Notes under the pieces: model-generated
Databases searched by the model: none
What the model was told of the DNA's origin: nothing
The model's input: the letters and a program-made list of their open reading frames with translations, nothing else
Shown here: positions 1 to 7,915 of the stretch, piece by piece
Layout: each line of letters begins with the position of its first letter
Position numbering within the stretch: position 1 is the stretch's first letter
Translations under genes and position numbers: made by a program
Assembly (NCBI RefSeq): GCF_004745595.1
Contig: NZ_SRLH01000002.1
Coordinates: forward strand, 248,001-312,000
From: Flavobacterium humi
GTDB taxonomy: Bacteria > Bacteroidota > Bacteroidia > Flavobacteriales > Flavobacteriaceae
Reading direction: 5' to 3'
Length of the DNA: 64,000 nucleotides

Positions 1-11
1 TGTGGTTTTTT

Positions 12-19
12 TATCTTTG
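12..19 (+). promoter_or_regulatory. possible -7 promoter element (TATCTTTG)
   Basis: TATCTTTG matches the Bacteroidota sigma-A -7 consensus TAnnTTTG. It lies only 10 bases before the ATG of the first gene, so the 5' leader would be very short. The -33 region is off the window edge and cannot be checked. Confidence 0.35.
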
Positions 20-29
20 GAAGAAAAAA

Positions 30-266
30 ATGGATTATAACGACATTATCGGCACAATAGGCGTCGGAATTATTTTAATTGCTTATTTCCTGAATATATT
101 TTCACTGATCCCTAAAGACGGTAAATTCTATTTTGTCTTAAATGTTTTAGGCGCTTCGATTGCCTGTTATGCCTCGATCCTAATCTATTATATGCCCTTT
201 ATAATCCTGGAAGGGACTTGGGCTGCAGTGAGTGTTGTCGGATTAATCAAATGCCTTAAAAAATAA
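30..266 (+). CDS. small CBU_0592-like membrane protein
   Basis: A 78-residue, very hydrophobic protein with three predicted membrane-spanning stretches (about residues 7-27, 33-52 and 55-74) and a short lysine-rich end. The pattern IGxxxxxxAYFLN near the start and the overall size resemble the small CBU_0592 family of inner-membrane proteins, whose function is unknown. The ATG is 10 bases after a TATCTTTG element. The next gene begins only 7 bases after its stop, so the two are probably cotranscribed. The family name is from memory of the pattern; no enzymatic role can be read from it. Confidence 0.6.
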   Translation: MDYNDIIGTIGVGIILIAYFLNIFSLIPKDGKFYFVLNVLGASIACYASILIYYMPFIILEGTWAAVSVVGLIKCLKK

Positions 267-273
267 GATTCCT

Positions 274-744
274 ATGGAAAATAGTGCTGTAATAACAAGA
301 TTTTATACTGCTTTCTCTAACTCCGATGCCATAGAAATGATCAGTTGCTACCATGACGAAGCTGTTTTTGAAGATCCTGCCTTTGGGAAATTGAACCGGA
401 AAGAAGTGGCCGCTATGTGGAAAATGCTCCTGGAAAGGAGTAAAGGGAATCTAAAAGTGGCATTTAAAGATGTCGTTTCCGATGAAAATTCGGGTGCTGC
501 AACCTGGATTGCTACTTATATTTTTAGCCAGACCAACCGAAAAGTAGTCAATACAATCCATGCCGAATTTGAATTTAAAGATGGGCTTATCTTGAAACAT
601 AAGGACAATTTTGACATTTACAAATGGTCAAAACAGGCATTGGGCTGGAAAGGTTTTTTGTTGGGATGGACACCTTTTATGCAAAACGGAATCCAGCAAA
701 ATGCCAAAAAAGCATTGTCAAATTACATGCAGAAAAACGCATAA
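274..744 (+). CDS. SnoaL-like / NTF2-fold protein
   Basis: A 156-residue cytosolic protein with the layout of the SnoaL-like NTF2 fold: an N-terminal helix with a YxAFSNSDA pattern, then YHDEAVFEDPAFG, a long helix, and a beta sheet containing HAEFEFKDGLILKHKDNFDIY. Members are ketosteroid-isomerase-like and bind small hydrophobic ligands or act as isomerases or hydrolases; the substrate cannot be predicted here. It follows the small membrane protein by 7 bases and converges on menC, whose stop lies about 10 bases beyond. The start was chosen because it is the first ATG and gives the usual family length. Confidence 0.7.
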   Translation: MENSAVITRFYTAFSNSDAIEMISCYHDEAVFEDPAFGKLNRKEVAAMWKMLLERSKGNLKVAFKDVVSDENSGAATWIATYIFSQTNRKVVNTIHAEFEFKDGLILKHKDNFDIYKWSKQALGWKGFLLGWTPFMQNGIQQNAKKALSNYMQKNA

Positions 745-757
745 AAACGTTTTTTTA
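733..757 (+). terminator. candidate intrinsic terminator
   Basis: A 7-bp stem (AAAAACG paired with CGTTTTT, loop of 8) overlaps the stop codon of the SnoaL-like gene and runs into a T tract. It could serve both this gene and the convergent menC. The stem is A/T-rich, so confidence is modest. Confidence 0.4.
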
Positions 758-1804
758 TTGTAGCAAAACATCAATCCTTTGGTTCCAATCCAGTTCAGGA
801 TTATAATACAAACGGCCGTTTTTAACCTCAAGCGGCCCACCAAAATTATTGGTAAAAAGCGCTCCTGTACCAAGTCCTTGCGGCATAGGATTCCCTTTTA
901 AAAATGTAAATTGAGTGATGGCGTTCAAGCCGATATTGGACTCCAAAGCAGAGGTAATCCACCATCCTATTTTATGTTTTTCTGCCAATGAAATCCACTC
1001 TTCCGTGCCTCGGATCCCACCTATAAAACTCGGTTTTAAAATGATATATTGCGGCTTAACGGCAAGCAATAATGCTTCTTTTTCAGGGTAGGTGAACACC
1101 CCTATGAGTTCTTCATCGAGCGCGATGGGCAAAACAGTGTTTTTACACAGGTATGACATCATGTCAGTATGATTTTTAGATATAGGCTGCTCTATACTAT
1201 GCAACTGAAAACCAGCTAATTGATTTATTTTATATAAAGCTTCCTTTTCACTAAAAGCACCATTGGCATCTACCCTTATTTCTATTTGATCTGGGGTAAA
1301 ATCCTGGCGGATATGATGCAATAATTGCAGTTCTGTATCAAAATCTATAGCTCCGATTTTAAGTTTTATGCACTGGAAACCCTGCGCCAATTTCTCCTCT
1401 ACCTGCTGCTTCATAAAGGCAGCATCGCCCATCCAGACCAGGCCGTTTATCAGGATACTTTCCTGGCCCGAAGTAAAGGCGGAAGGAAACAGCAAAAAAG
1501 GACTTTCACTTGTTAAGGAACGGAACGCCATCTCGACCCCAAACTGGATGGAAGGAAACTCCAGCAACGATTCCCAAAGCGCTTTTTCACCCAAATGGAT
1601 ATTCGCACAGACCCACTGTAATTTTTGTTCGTAATCCGGTCTGTCATCGGCACTGAGCCCTCGCAAAATACCACACTCGCCTATACCCTTCCTGCCATTG
1701 TTTTCCAGGACAAGGAACCAGGTTTCTTTTTGGGTCAGGATGCCTCGTGAGGTTCCGGATGGTTTTTTAAAATCGAGATGGTACTGATGATAGGTCGCTT
1801 TCAA
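755..1804 (-). CDS. menC: o-succinylbenzoate synthase MenC
   Basis: Dehydrates SHCHC to o-succinylbenzoate, a cytosolic step of menaquinone synthesis. It belongs to the enolase superfamily: the KLK acid/base lysines are at about residues 147-149, the metal ligands are Asp179 (VDAN), Glu205 (EQP) and Asp230 (ALDEE), and the opposite lysine is about Lys257 (ILKPS). The N-terminal motif KKPSGTSRG is typical of the Bacteroidota enzyme. The start is a TTG: no in-frame ATG exists between the upstream stop and this codon, and translation from it gives the expected N-terminus. It is the last gene of a minus-strand run, 36 bases after the TPR protein gene. menE, often near menC, is not in the window. 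Confidence 0.9.
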   Translation of the reverse strand: MKATYHQYHLDFKKPSGTSRGILTQKETWFLVLENNGRKGIGECGILRGLSADDRPDYEQKLQWVCANIHLGEKALWESLLEFPSIQFGVEMAFRSLTSESPFLLFPSAFTSGQESILINGLVWMGDAAFMKQQVEEKLAQGFQCIKLKIGAIDFDTELQLLHHIRQDFTPDQIEIRVDANGAFSEKEALYKINQLAGFQLHSIEQPISKNHTDMMSYLCKNTVLPIALDEELIGVFTYPEKEALLLAVKPQYIILKPSFIGGIRGTEEWISLAEKHKIGWWITSALESNIGLNAITQFTFLKGNPMPQGLGTGALFTNNFGGPLEVKNGRLYYNPELDWNQRIDVLLQ

Positions 1805-1840
1805 TTGGGATAAGATTAGATATTGGTTCGCAGAGGACTT

Positions 1841-3046
1841 TTAGTCCATCAGTCGTAATACTTTTTTGAAATCATCAGAAGGCAGGTTCGCTTTTTGGAA
1901 AGTATCCAGGTCATTGATCGTTTTGTTTTTCCAGGTCTGGTTTGCGGAAACATTTTGCTCCTTGAACTTCTGATGGATTTCCCTGCAGGCGGCCATATTA
2001 TCCAGGAACATGTAGGTATGCGCGAGGTTTAATTGCACGAGCAACTCACTTGGATCTATTTTTTCGGCTATTTTAAGCGATTTAAGCGCTTTTTCGAACT
2101 GTCTGGTGAAAATATACTGTTCGGCCTGGGAATTGTAATCTAAGGCCGTCCCTTTGCCTTTTTCGATGATCTTTTCGTTGAGGAGCTGGAGCGCATTTTC
2201 GAATTTGCCCTGCAATGCCATTGTTTTGGCCTCCATACGGATGATTTTATTAAAAACCTGAGTGTTGTTGGTTTCAGCCAAAGCTGCATCTTCAAATTTA
2301 GCAAGTACCACGTTTTTTTCAGTGGCTGAAAGTTTCTGGAATTCCTGGAATTTGTATTCTTTCTGGATTTTCTCAATCATGGTAAAACAAAATGCATCCG
2401 GATTAGGCAGCCTCAGCGCAGTTTCGGAAGTCTTGATGAAGCCCGAAACAATCTTCCTGTTGTCTTGGCTCCAGCCCCGGCTGGCTTTCTTATCGACCCA
2501 TGGCACGATTTCCAGTACGATTTTCTCGTTCATGATCCAGTTTTTGTTTTCAAAGGCAAACCACAGGATACGGGTGTTTTCAGTAAGGCAGGTAGATTTT
2601 TGCATCGAAACAACCTTTACATCTTTGCTGACCGGATTGGGCTGGTACAGGCATGCTTTTTTGAAATCGCCCGATTTTGCATAGTCAGACGCTTTATCGC
2701 TATCGGTAAAAATACCGTAGGTGCAAGTATCGCTCCCGGAAATAGCAGAAGCCAGCGAAAGTGCTCCTCCGGCCCCTTTCCCGATATAATACGGATCCGG
2801 GATTGATTTTAGTACCGAAGCCAAATCGCCGACCATCTTCTGGTTCTCGTCCAGCAAGGTGATCCTGTACACGAATTCTGTTGTTCCTATGGGAAGATCT
2901 TCCGATTTGATGACAATCTTATCTCCGGCAGATAATTTGATTTCCTTATTGGTTATCCTTTCCTTATCCCAATAACCATCCATTTCCTGGGAAAATGATG
3001 CCTGGGAAACCAAAAAGACAAAAAGGGGCAGTATTTTGAATTTCAT
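1841..3046 (-). CDS. secreted TPR-containing hypothetical protein
   Basis: A 401-residue protein with a Sec signal peptide (about residues 1-19, ending SFSQ). An unrecognised N-terminal beta-rich region contains several cysteines (near DTCTYG, KACLYQ and STCLTEN) that could form disulfides. The C-terminal third contains TPR-like helical repeats (AKTMALQGKFENALQLL, EQYIFTRQFEKALKSLK, LNLAHTYMFLDNM). It is probably periplasmic. It lies just upstream of menC on the same strand, which may reflect cotranscription rather than a role in quinone synthesis. I do not recognise a named family for the N-terminal part. Confidence 0.65.
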   Translation of the reverse strand: MKFKILPLFVFLVSQASFSQEMDGYWDKERITNKEIKLSAGDKIVIKSEDLPIGTTEFVYRITLLDENQKMVGDLASVLKSIPDPYYIGKGAGGALSLASAISGSDTCTYGIFTDSDKASDYAKSGDFKKACLYQPNPVSKDVKVVSMQKSTCLTENTRILWFAFENKNWIMNEKIVLEIVPWVDKKASRGWSQDNRKIVSGFIKTSETALRLPNPDAFCFTMIEKIQKEYKFQEFQKLSATEKNVVLAKFEDAALAETNNTQVFNKIIRMEAKTMALQGKFENALQLLNEKIIEKGKGTALDYNSQAEQYIFTRQFEKALKSLKIAEKIDPSELLVQLNLAHTYMFLDNMAACREIHQKFKEQNVSANQTWKNKTINDLDTFQKANLPSDDFKKVLRLMD

Positions 3047-3142
3047 TGTAAAATTTTAGGGAATTACAGCAATTTGAATGCCATAATCCGGTTGAACTAT
3101 AAAAGGGCCCTGCAATCTTGTTGCAAGCGTATTGGAGGTATA

Positions 3143-3197
3143 CTGCAAGTATCCTGCACTCTAACTGCACTCTGACTGCACTCTAGCGGCAATCTAG
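3143..3197. repeat. 11-bp tandem repeat, five copies
   Basis: Five consecutive 11-base units related to CTGCACTCTAA fill part of the gap between the TPR protein gene and the UPF0173 gene; the middle three are nearly identical (CTGCACTCTAA, CTGCACTCTGA, CTGCACTCTAG) and the flanking two are diverged. The array lies about 100 bases upstream of the TPR gene start. The period is close to one DNA helical turn. Confidence 0.85.
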
Positions 3198-3212
3198 AGA
3201 AATTGAAAAAGG

Positions 3213-3890
3213 CTAAAGATCGATACTCTGGCCTATGTCGAGCAGCATCAGGTCTTTCCCTGCGTCAAAGAATTTCTTTTTGGCTTCGTCATGGTCAATT
3301 ACAATAAAACCGAAAGTATCGAAATGATAACCCAGGACTTTGTCGCAATCCACAAAATCAGAAGCGATGATGGCATCATCAACATCCATCGTAAAATTAT
3401 TGCCGATAGGGAAGATGGCCAGGTCAAGCTTGGTACGCATCGGGATGAGTTTCATATCCATGGTCAGGGCGGTATCCCCTGCGATATAGATATTCTTATG
3501 TTCGCCTTCGATTACAAAACCGCCCGGTTGCCCGCCATAACTGCCATCCGGGAATGAACTCGTATGGATGGCATTAACGTATTTTACGTTCCCGAAATCA
3601 AAATCCCAGCTGCCTCCGTGGTTCATCGGATGGAACTGGAAACCTTTATTCCCGTAATGTGTGGCAATTTCGTAATTGGAAACGATAATCGCATTGGTCC
3701 TTTTGGCAATGGCTTCCACATCGAGGATATGGTCCTGGTGGGCATGGGTAAGCAAAATATAATCTGCCTTGAGTGTATTGATATCGATATGGGCCGCTTT
3801 GGGATTGCCGCTGATAAAGGGGTCTACCAAAATATTTTTCCCTGAAACCTCAATTCCTATTGAAGCATGTCCGTAAAATGTTATTTTCAT
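3213..3890 (-). CDS. UPF0173-type metal-dependent hydrolase
   Basis: A 225-residue metallo-beta-lactamase-fold protein, the usual length for the UPF0173 family. The metal-binding motif THAHQDH is at about residues 49-55; a further histidine (AIHTSSFPDG) and the AGDTA motif supply other ligands. The C-terminal HFDTFG is also characteristic. Proteins of this family hydrolyse unidentified substrates in the cytosol. It sits 29 bases downstream of menA on the same strand and is likely cotranscribed with it; a role in quinone metabolism is not established. Confidence 0.85.
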   Translation of the reverse strand: MKITFYGHASIGIEVSGKNILVDPFISGNPKAAHIDINTLKADYILLTHAHQDHILDVEAIAKRTNAIIVSNYEIATHYGNKGFQFHPMNHGGSWDFDFGNVKYVNAIHTSSFPDGSYGGQPGGFVIEGEHKNIYIAGDTALTMDMKLIPMRTKLDLAIFPIGNNFTMDVDDAIIASDFVDCDKVLGYHFDTFGFIVIDHDEAKKKFFDAGKDLMLLDIGQSIDL

Positions 3891-3919
3891 AGTCTCTGGA
3901 TTTAAGTATGGTTAACGGC

Positions 3920-4882
3920 TTACCTTCCGCCTAAAAAAAGATTCACGATGATATCCGAAAAGAAATAAATCAGGCATAAAGAAAGCAATAACGAAAGCAG
4001 AAAAGTACTGATCGCGACTTTTTTCAATTCCGGGTCCAACGCCCTTGGTTCCTTGTTTTTATAAACGGTAACCAAATGCTTTACAAGCGGGATATAAGCC
4101 AGCAGGAAAAGGTACTGATCGAAGTGGAAGTGCTGCAAAACCGCAAATACGAGAATCAGCACCATGGCCGTTACAATCAGGAAATAATGGTAGATTTTCG
4201 CTTTTTCGCCACCTATTTTGACTACAATAGTGTTTTTCCCGGCTTTTTTATCAGAAGCCTCATCGCGCATATTATTCAGGTTGAGCACCCCTACGCTCAA
4301 CATCCCGATAGCGGCGGCAGGAAGCACCAATTGCCAGTCGAATTGTTTCGAATAAAGGAAATTAACCCCTAAAGTACTGACCAAGCCGAAGAAAACGAAT
4401 ACAAAAACATCACCAAATCCTTTATAGCCATAAGCCGAATTGCCCACCGTATACCGAATAGCGGAAGCAATGGCCAAAATGCCCAATGCCAGGAAAAACA
4501 GGGAATACCCCAAATGATTGTCCCGGAAAGAAAGATAAATCAGTAAAACCGCTGAAATGAAAGTGAGAGTTGCAGTAATGTACATGGCCTTCTTCATCGC
4601 TTTTGGCGTAATAACGCCGCTTTGTATGGCACGTGCAGGCCCTATCCTGTCCTCGTTGTCGGTACCTTTGACCCCGTCTCCGTAATCGTTGGCAAAATTA
4701 GACAGGATCTGCAAGCCTAATGTGGTCAGCATGGCAAAACCGAAAATTTTCCAGCTGAATACCTGTGTTGGTGTTAAAATATCGTTGGTCGGGTTTGCCA
4801 ATGCGTATAAACTTCCTACCATAATCCCGGAAACGGAAAGTGGTAAGGTTCTTAATCGTGCCGCTTCAATCCAATGTTTCAT
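3920..4882 (-). CDS. menA: 1,4-dihydroxy-2-naphthoate polyprenyltransferase MenA
   Basis: Attaches the polyprenyl chain to 1,4-dihydroxy-2-naphthoate in the inner membrane, giving demethylmenaquinone. It is a UbiA-superfamily protein of 320 residues with eight or nine membrane helices. The first Asp-rich motif is NDYGDGVKGTD (about residues 65-75) and the second is RDEASDKKAG (about residue 207 onward); both bind Mg-diphosphate. The N-terminus WIEAARLRTLPLS is typical of MenA. It lies between the PH-domain genes and the UPF0173 hydrolase on the minus strand. Confidence 0.93.
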   Translation of the reverse strand: MKHWIEAARLRTLPLSVSGIMVGSLYALANPTNDILTPTQVFSWKIFGFAMLTTLGLQILSNFANDYGDGVKGTDNEDRIGPARAIQSGVITPKAMKKAMYITATLTFISAVLLIYLSFRDNHLGYSLFFLALGILAIASAIRYTVGNSAYGYKGFGDVFVFVFFGLVSTLGVNFLYSKQFDWQLVLPAAAIGMLSVGVLNLNNMRDEASDKKAGKNTIVVKIGGEKAKIYHYFLIVTAMVLILVFAVLQHFHFDQYLFLLAYIPLVKHLVTVYKNKEPRALDPELKKVAISTFLLSLLLSLCLIYFFSDIIVNLFLGGR

Positions 4883-4926
4883 TTTTGATGAATTAATTTA
4901 ATCATTATTTAGTCCTGCAACCTGTT

Positions 4927-6429
4927 TTACATCCAATTGCTGTCCGATGTTTCTATTCTGTATAGCCAAAGGTTCACATAGGCTTTGATGGCCGTAAAAT
5001 CCCCCAACTGGAAAGCGAGGTTCCCTCCTGCCGTATGCAAGGTCAGGTAACCGATATCCGCGCTTTTGTGCCAAAACAGCTGTGACGTGGTGATGGCCTG
5101 GATTTTCATAGGTTCTATTATCTCGTGGGCGATATCCCAGGCTCCGCTTTGCTTTATGATAAAACCGTCATTGATGAACAAACGGTAATTGCGGAAACCG
5201 AAGAAATGCACCAAACCGAAAAAAACCGCATACAAAGGCGTCAGGTAGGCAAACTGCATCATTTGCGGGCCCACATTTGTGCCTATGATGAAAAAACCTG
5301 TTAAAGGTACTACTATTGTAAGGAATATGGAAAAAACAAGTTTGCGAAAATTCGGTTTGAGCATCACTCCTTTTTCCGGTACTTTCCCAAAAAGCAGTTT
5401 CAATATTTCATCTTTTTCATATTCGTTGCAGCCGGGAATCTCAATGGCTGATTTGCGTTCTTCCCTTTCGTCCCCGCTTGCCTGCTTTATTTTCAGTTCC
5501 AGGATGTTCATTTTCTTTTGGAAATAATTCCGGGAAACGGTTGTCACCTGGACTTTTTCGGGTTTGATGATGGTGCTTTTGGTATTCAACAAGCCAAACG
5601 AGAGCAATAATGATCCCTTTTGCCGTGCGATTTTATAATCGAAATAACGCACAATAACCCTGAAAAGATTGATGACCAGGACAGCGGAAAGCAATAATGC
5701 GATCACAAAAGCTATCGATTCTATAGCCAGGCTTTTATCGATATAGGTATCAATACGGCTCTTATCGAAGGTGGAATGCTCCGCAAGATTGTTGACGTTT
5801 TCCCATACCGTGGCAAAAAAAGCCAGGATAATACCCAGGCTCCGGATATAATTGGAGGTAATCCCGATCTTTAAAAGGCTTATAAAACTGATTTGTATGA
5901 ACGGTGGTACTTCAGCCGGTACCTCTTGATGGTTTTCGGGCGCTGCAGCTTCCGCAGCTGCTTTACGCTCGTTATTGAGCAGGCATGCTTTCAGTTCCAG
6001 GGCCAGCGGATGTGAAATGGCCTTGATTTTTCCTTCTTTTTTAGCACTTCCGGCCGTATCTACATCTAACGAATACACGCCTATGATCCTTTGGATTAAA
6101 GACTGGCTGATGTTTACCTGCTGGATCTTATCGAGCTGGACCGTAGTCCTGGATTTATTCAAAACTCCTTCGTTGATGACAAACTCCTGGTTTTCGTAAT
6201 CCAGGAAAAAAGTAAAATTGAGGTACCTTAAGTACGCGAAAATGGCAATAACCAGGAAAAGCCCCGCAACAACCAGCAAAAAGTAGGTTTTATTGATTTC
6301 GTTGAACTTAAAGATCCAAACAACCAAAATAGGCCACAACCCTCTTGCCCAATGCCGGATGGTGTCAAAAAACATGACCAGCACCCCTATGGGAGACTGG
6401 CGCCGCGGCTGGGTAAAGCTGGTTTCCAT
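4927..6429 (-). CDS. YdbT-like membrane protein with bacterial PH domains
   Basis: A 500-residue membrane protein with paired hydrophobic segments (about residues 30-67, 195-217, 240-262, 365-412) alternating with bPH_2 (DUF304) domains. The PH signatures are visible: VINEGVLNKSRTTVQLDKIQQV, LNTKSTIIKPEKVQVTTV and IHEIIEPMKIQAIT-like stretches, each a beta strand followed by a xxIQ/xxVQ turn. This is the architecture of the YdbT half of the YdbS/YdbT pair. Its ATG overlaps the stop of the YdbS-like gene by one base (TAATG), implying translational coupling. Function is unknown; the Bacillus pair has been linked to resistance to antimicrobial peptides. Confidence 0.75.
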   Translation of the reverse strand: METSFTQPRRQSPIGVLVMFFDTIRHWARGLWPILVVWIFKFNEINKTYFLLVVAGLFLVIAIFAYLRYLNFTFFLDYENQEFVINEGVLNKSRTTVQLDKIQQVNISQSLIQRIIGVYSLDVDTAGSAKKEGKIKAISHPLALELKACLLNNERKAAAEAAAPENHQEVPAEVPPFIQISFISLLKIGITSNYIRSLGIILAFFATVWENVNNLAEHSTFDKSRIDTYIDKSLAIESIAFVIALLLSAVLVINLFRVIVRYFDYKIARQKGSLLLSFGLLNTKSTIIKPEKVQVTTVSRNYFQKKMNILELKIKQASGDEREERKSAIEIPGCNEYEKDEILKLLFGKVPEKGVMLKPNFRKLVFSIFLTIVVPLTGFFIIGTNVGPQMMQFAYLTPLYAVFFGLVHFFGFRNYRLFINDGFIIKQSGAWDIAHEIIEPMKIQAITTSQLFWHKSADIGYLTLHTAGGNLAFQLGDFTAIKAYVNLWLYRIETSDSNWM

Positions 6430-6977
6430 TACAGTTGTTTTTGAATTTTGCCCATTAAGAGCTGCTTGATGTTTTCGGCCTGTTCTTTTTGAATACCTGG
6501 TATTTCGATATCGCTCGAATTGCCTCCAGCCGTGAAAATCTCGATCTTGGCCAAACCAAAATACCGGGATACCAATCCTTCGTGCAAAGCCACGTGTTGT
6601 ACCCGGTTATAAGGGATCACAACCGTGTTGGTGGCAATTACCCCGTGACGGAAAAGGACATCGTGATGACGGAAAGCAAACGCTTTTTTGCGGAAACCGA
6701 TCCTTGAAAAAAACAAGGACAGGACCACTATTAGTAAGAAGGCTATGCTTGCTGCCAGCCGGAACCCGGCAAAATCATCGACACAAAACAAGGCAAACCC
6801 CAGCAATGTTGCTGCGATGAGGAAAAACACGGCCCATTGTATAATAACCACCTTCCAGTAATCCGGATGCAGGGCCGTAAACCGGACTTCCTCAAATTTG
6901 GGAAGCGAACCGATATCTATTGTTTCGTTTGTAAAGTTTTCCATTTTGGTATAAGAGGATTGACGGCTTGATGCCAT
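6429..6977 (-). CDS. YdbS-like membrane protein with one bacterial PH domain
   Basis: A 182-residue protein with two adjacent membrane helices (about residues 42-65 and 72-90) followed by a single bPH_2 domain: VLFRHGVIATNTVVIPYNRVQHV, then GLVSRYFGLAKIEIFTAGG. It is the small partner of the YdbT-like gene, which starts on its stop codon. Both lie between menB and menA on the same strand, with 27 bases to the menB stop. The pair likely acts as one membrane complex. No catalytic residues are evident. Confidence 0.75.
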   Translation of the reverse strand: MASSRQSSYTKMENFTNETIDIGSLPKFEEVRFTALHPDYWKVVIIQWAVFFLIAATLLGFALFCVDDFAGFRLAASIAFLLIVVLSLFFSRIGFRKKAFAFRHHDVLFRHGVIATNTVVIPYNRVQHVALHEGLVSRYFGLAKIEIFTAGGNSSDIEIPGIQKEQAENIKQLLMGKIQKQL

Positions 6978-7004
6978 TTATCTAAAAACAATTTTGCGTT
7001 TAGA

Positions 7005-7844
7005 TTACGGCAGCCATTTTTTAATAAAGTTCGGTTTGCGTTTTTCCAGGAATGCATCGCGGCCTTCCTTGGCTTCTTCGGTCATATAGGCTAAACGGGT
7101 CGCTTCTCCTGCAAAAACCTGCTGCCCGACCATACCGTCGTCTGTTAAATTCATAGCAAACTTGAGCATTTTTATCGAAGTAGGTGATTTGGCCAGGATT
7201 TCCTGTGCCCATTCGAAGGCCGTATCTTCGAGCTCCGCGTGAGGGATCACGGCATTGACCATACCCATCTCGAAGGCTTCCTGTGCGGAATAATTCCTTC
7301 CTAAAAAGAAAATTTCACGGGCTTTTTTCTGTCCTACCATTTTAGCTAAATAAGCAGAACCGTAACCACCGTCGAAACTGGTCACATCGGCATCTGTCTG
7401 CTTAAAGATGGCGTGTTCCTTACTGGCCAAAGTCAGGTCGCAAACCACATGCAAACTGTGCCCGCCTCCAACGGCCCAGCCCGGCACTACACAAATAACC
7501 GCTTTAGGCATAAAACGGATTAAACGTTGTACATCGAGGATATTCAACCTGTGGTAACCGTCATCGCCAACATAGCCTTGATGGCCTCTTGCTTTTTGGT
7601 CCCCGCCACTGCAGAATGACCAAATCCCGTCTTTGGAAGACGGCCCTTCGGCAGAAAGCAACACAACCCCTATGGAAGTATCTTCCTGGGCATCATGAAA
7701 GGCCTGCAGCAATTCGGCTGTTGTTTTAGGACGGAAGGCATTCCTTACATCGGGACGGTTGAAAGCGATACGCGCTACGCCATCGCATTTTTTATAGGTT
7801 ATATCTTCAAATTCTCTGACTGTTTTCCAGTTTATGGCACTCAT
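7005..7844 (-). CDS. menB: 1,4-dihydroxy-2-naphthoyl-CoA synthase MenB
   Basis: Cyclises o-succinylbenzoyl-CoA to 1,4-dihydroxy-2-naphthoyl-CoA; crotonase fold, 279 residues. The N-terminal FNRPDVRNAFRP, the oxyanion-hole and CoA region (FCSGGDQ, PGWAVGGGHSL) and SFDGGYGSAYLAK are diagnostic of MenB rather than generic enoyl-CoA hydratases. The stretch KQTDADV carries Asp where the E. coli enzyme has Gly; in the mycobacterial-type (type II) enzymes this Asp replaces the bicarbonate cofactor, so this enzyme is predicted to be bicarbonate-independent. It starts at ATG, and is divergent from the C1 peptidase gene with a 71-base gap. Confidence 0.93.
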   Translation of the reverse strand: MSAINWKTVREFEDITYKKCDGVARIAFNRPDVRNAFRPKTTAELLQAFHDAQEDTSIGVVLLSAEGPSSKDGIWSFCSGGDQKARGHQGYVGDDGYHRLNILDVQRLIRFMPKAVICVVPGWAVGGGHSLHVVCDLTLASKEHAIFKQTDADVTSFDGGYGSAYLAKMVGQKKAREIFFLGRNYSAQEAFEMGMVNAVIPHAELEDTAFEWAQEILAKSPTSIKMLKFAMNLTDDGMVGQQVFAGEATRLAYMTEEAKEGRDAFLEKRKPNFIKKWLP

Positions 7845-7915
7845 AGTATACTATTTTTAGCGTAAAAATAACTATTTTTTATATTATCTTGCGGTTTCAA
7901 AAAAATTAAAATACA

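Noticed and set aside
7845..7858. 14-base sequence AGTATACTATTTTT also found at 25435-25448, upstream of menB and of the graspetide precursor
   Set aside because: In 64 kb of AT-rich DNA several exact 14-base matches are expected by chance; no further similarity surrounds them.
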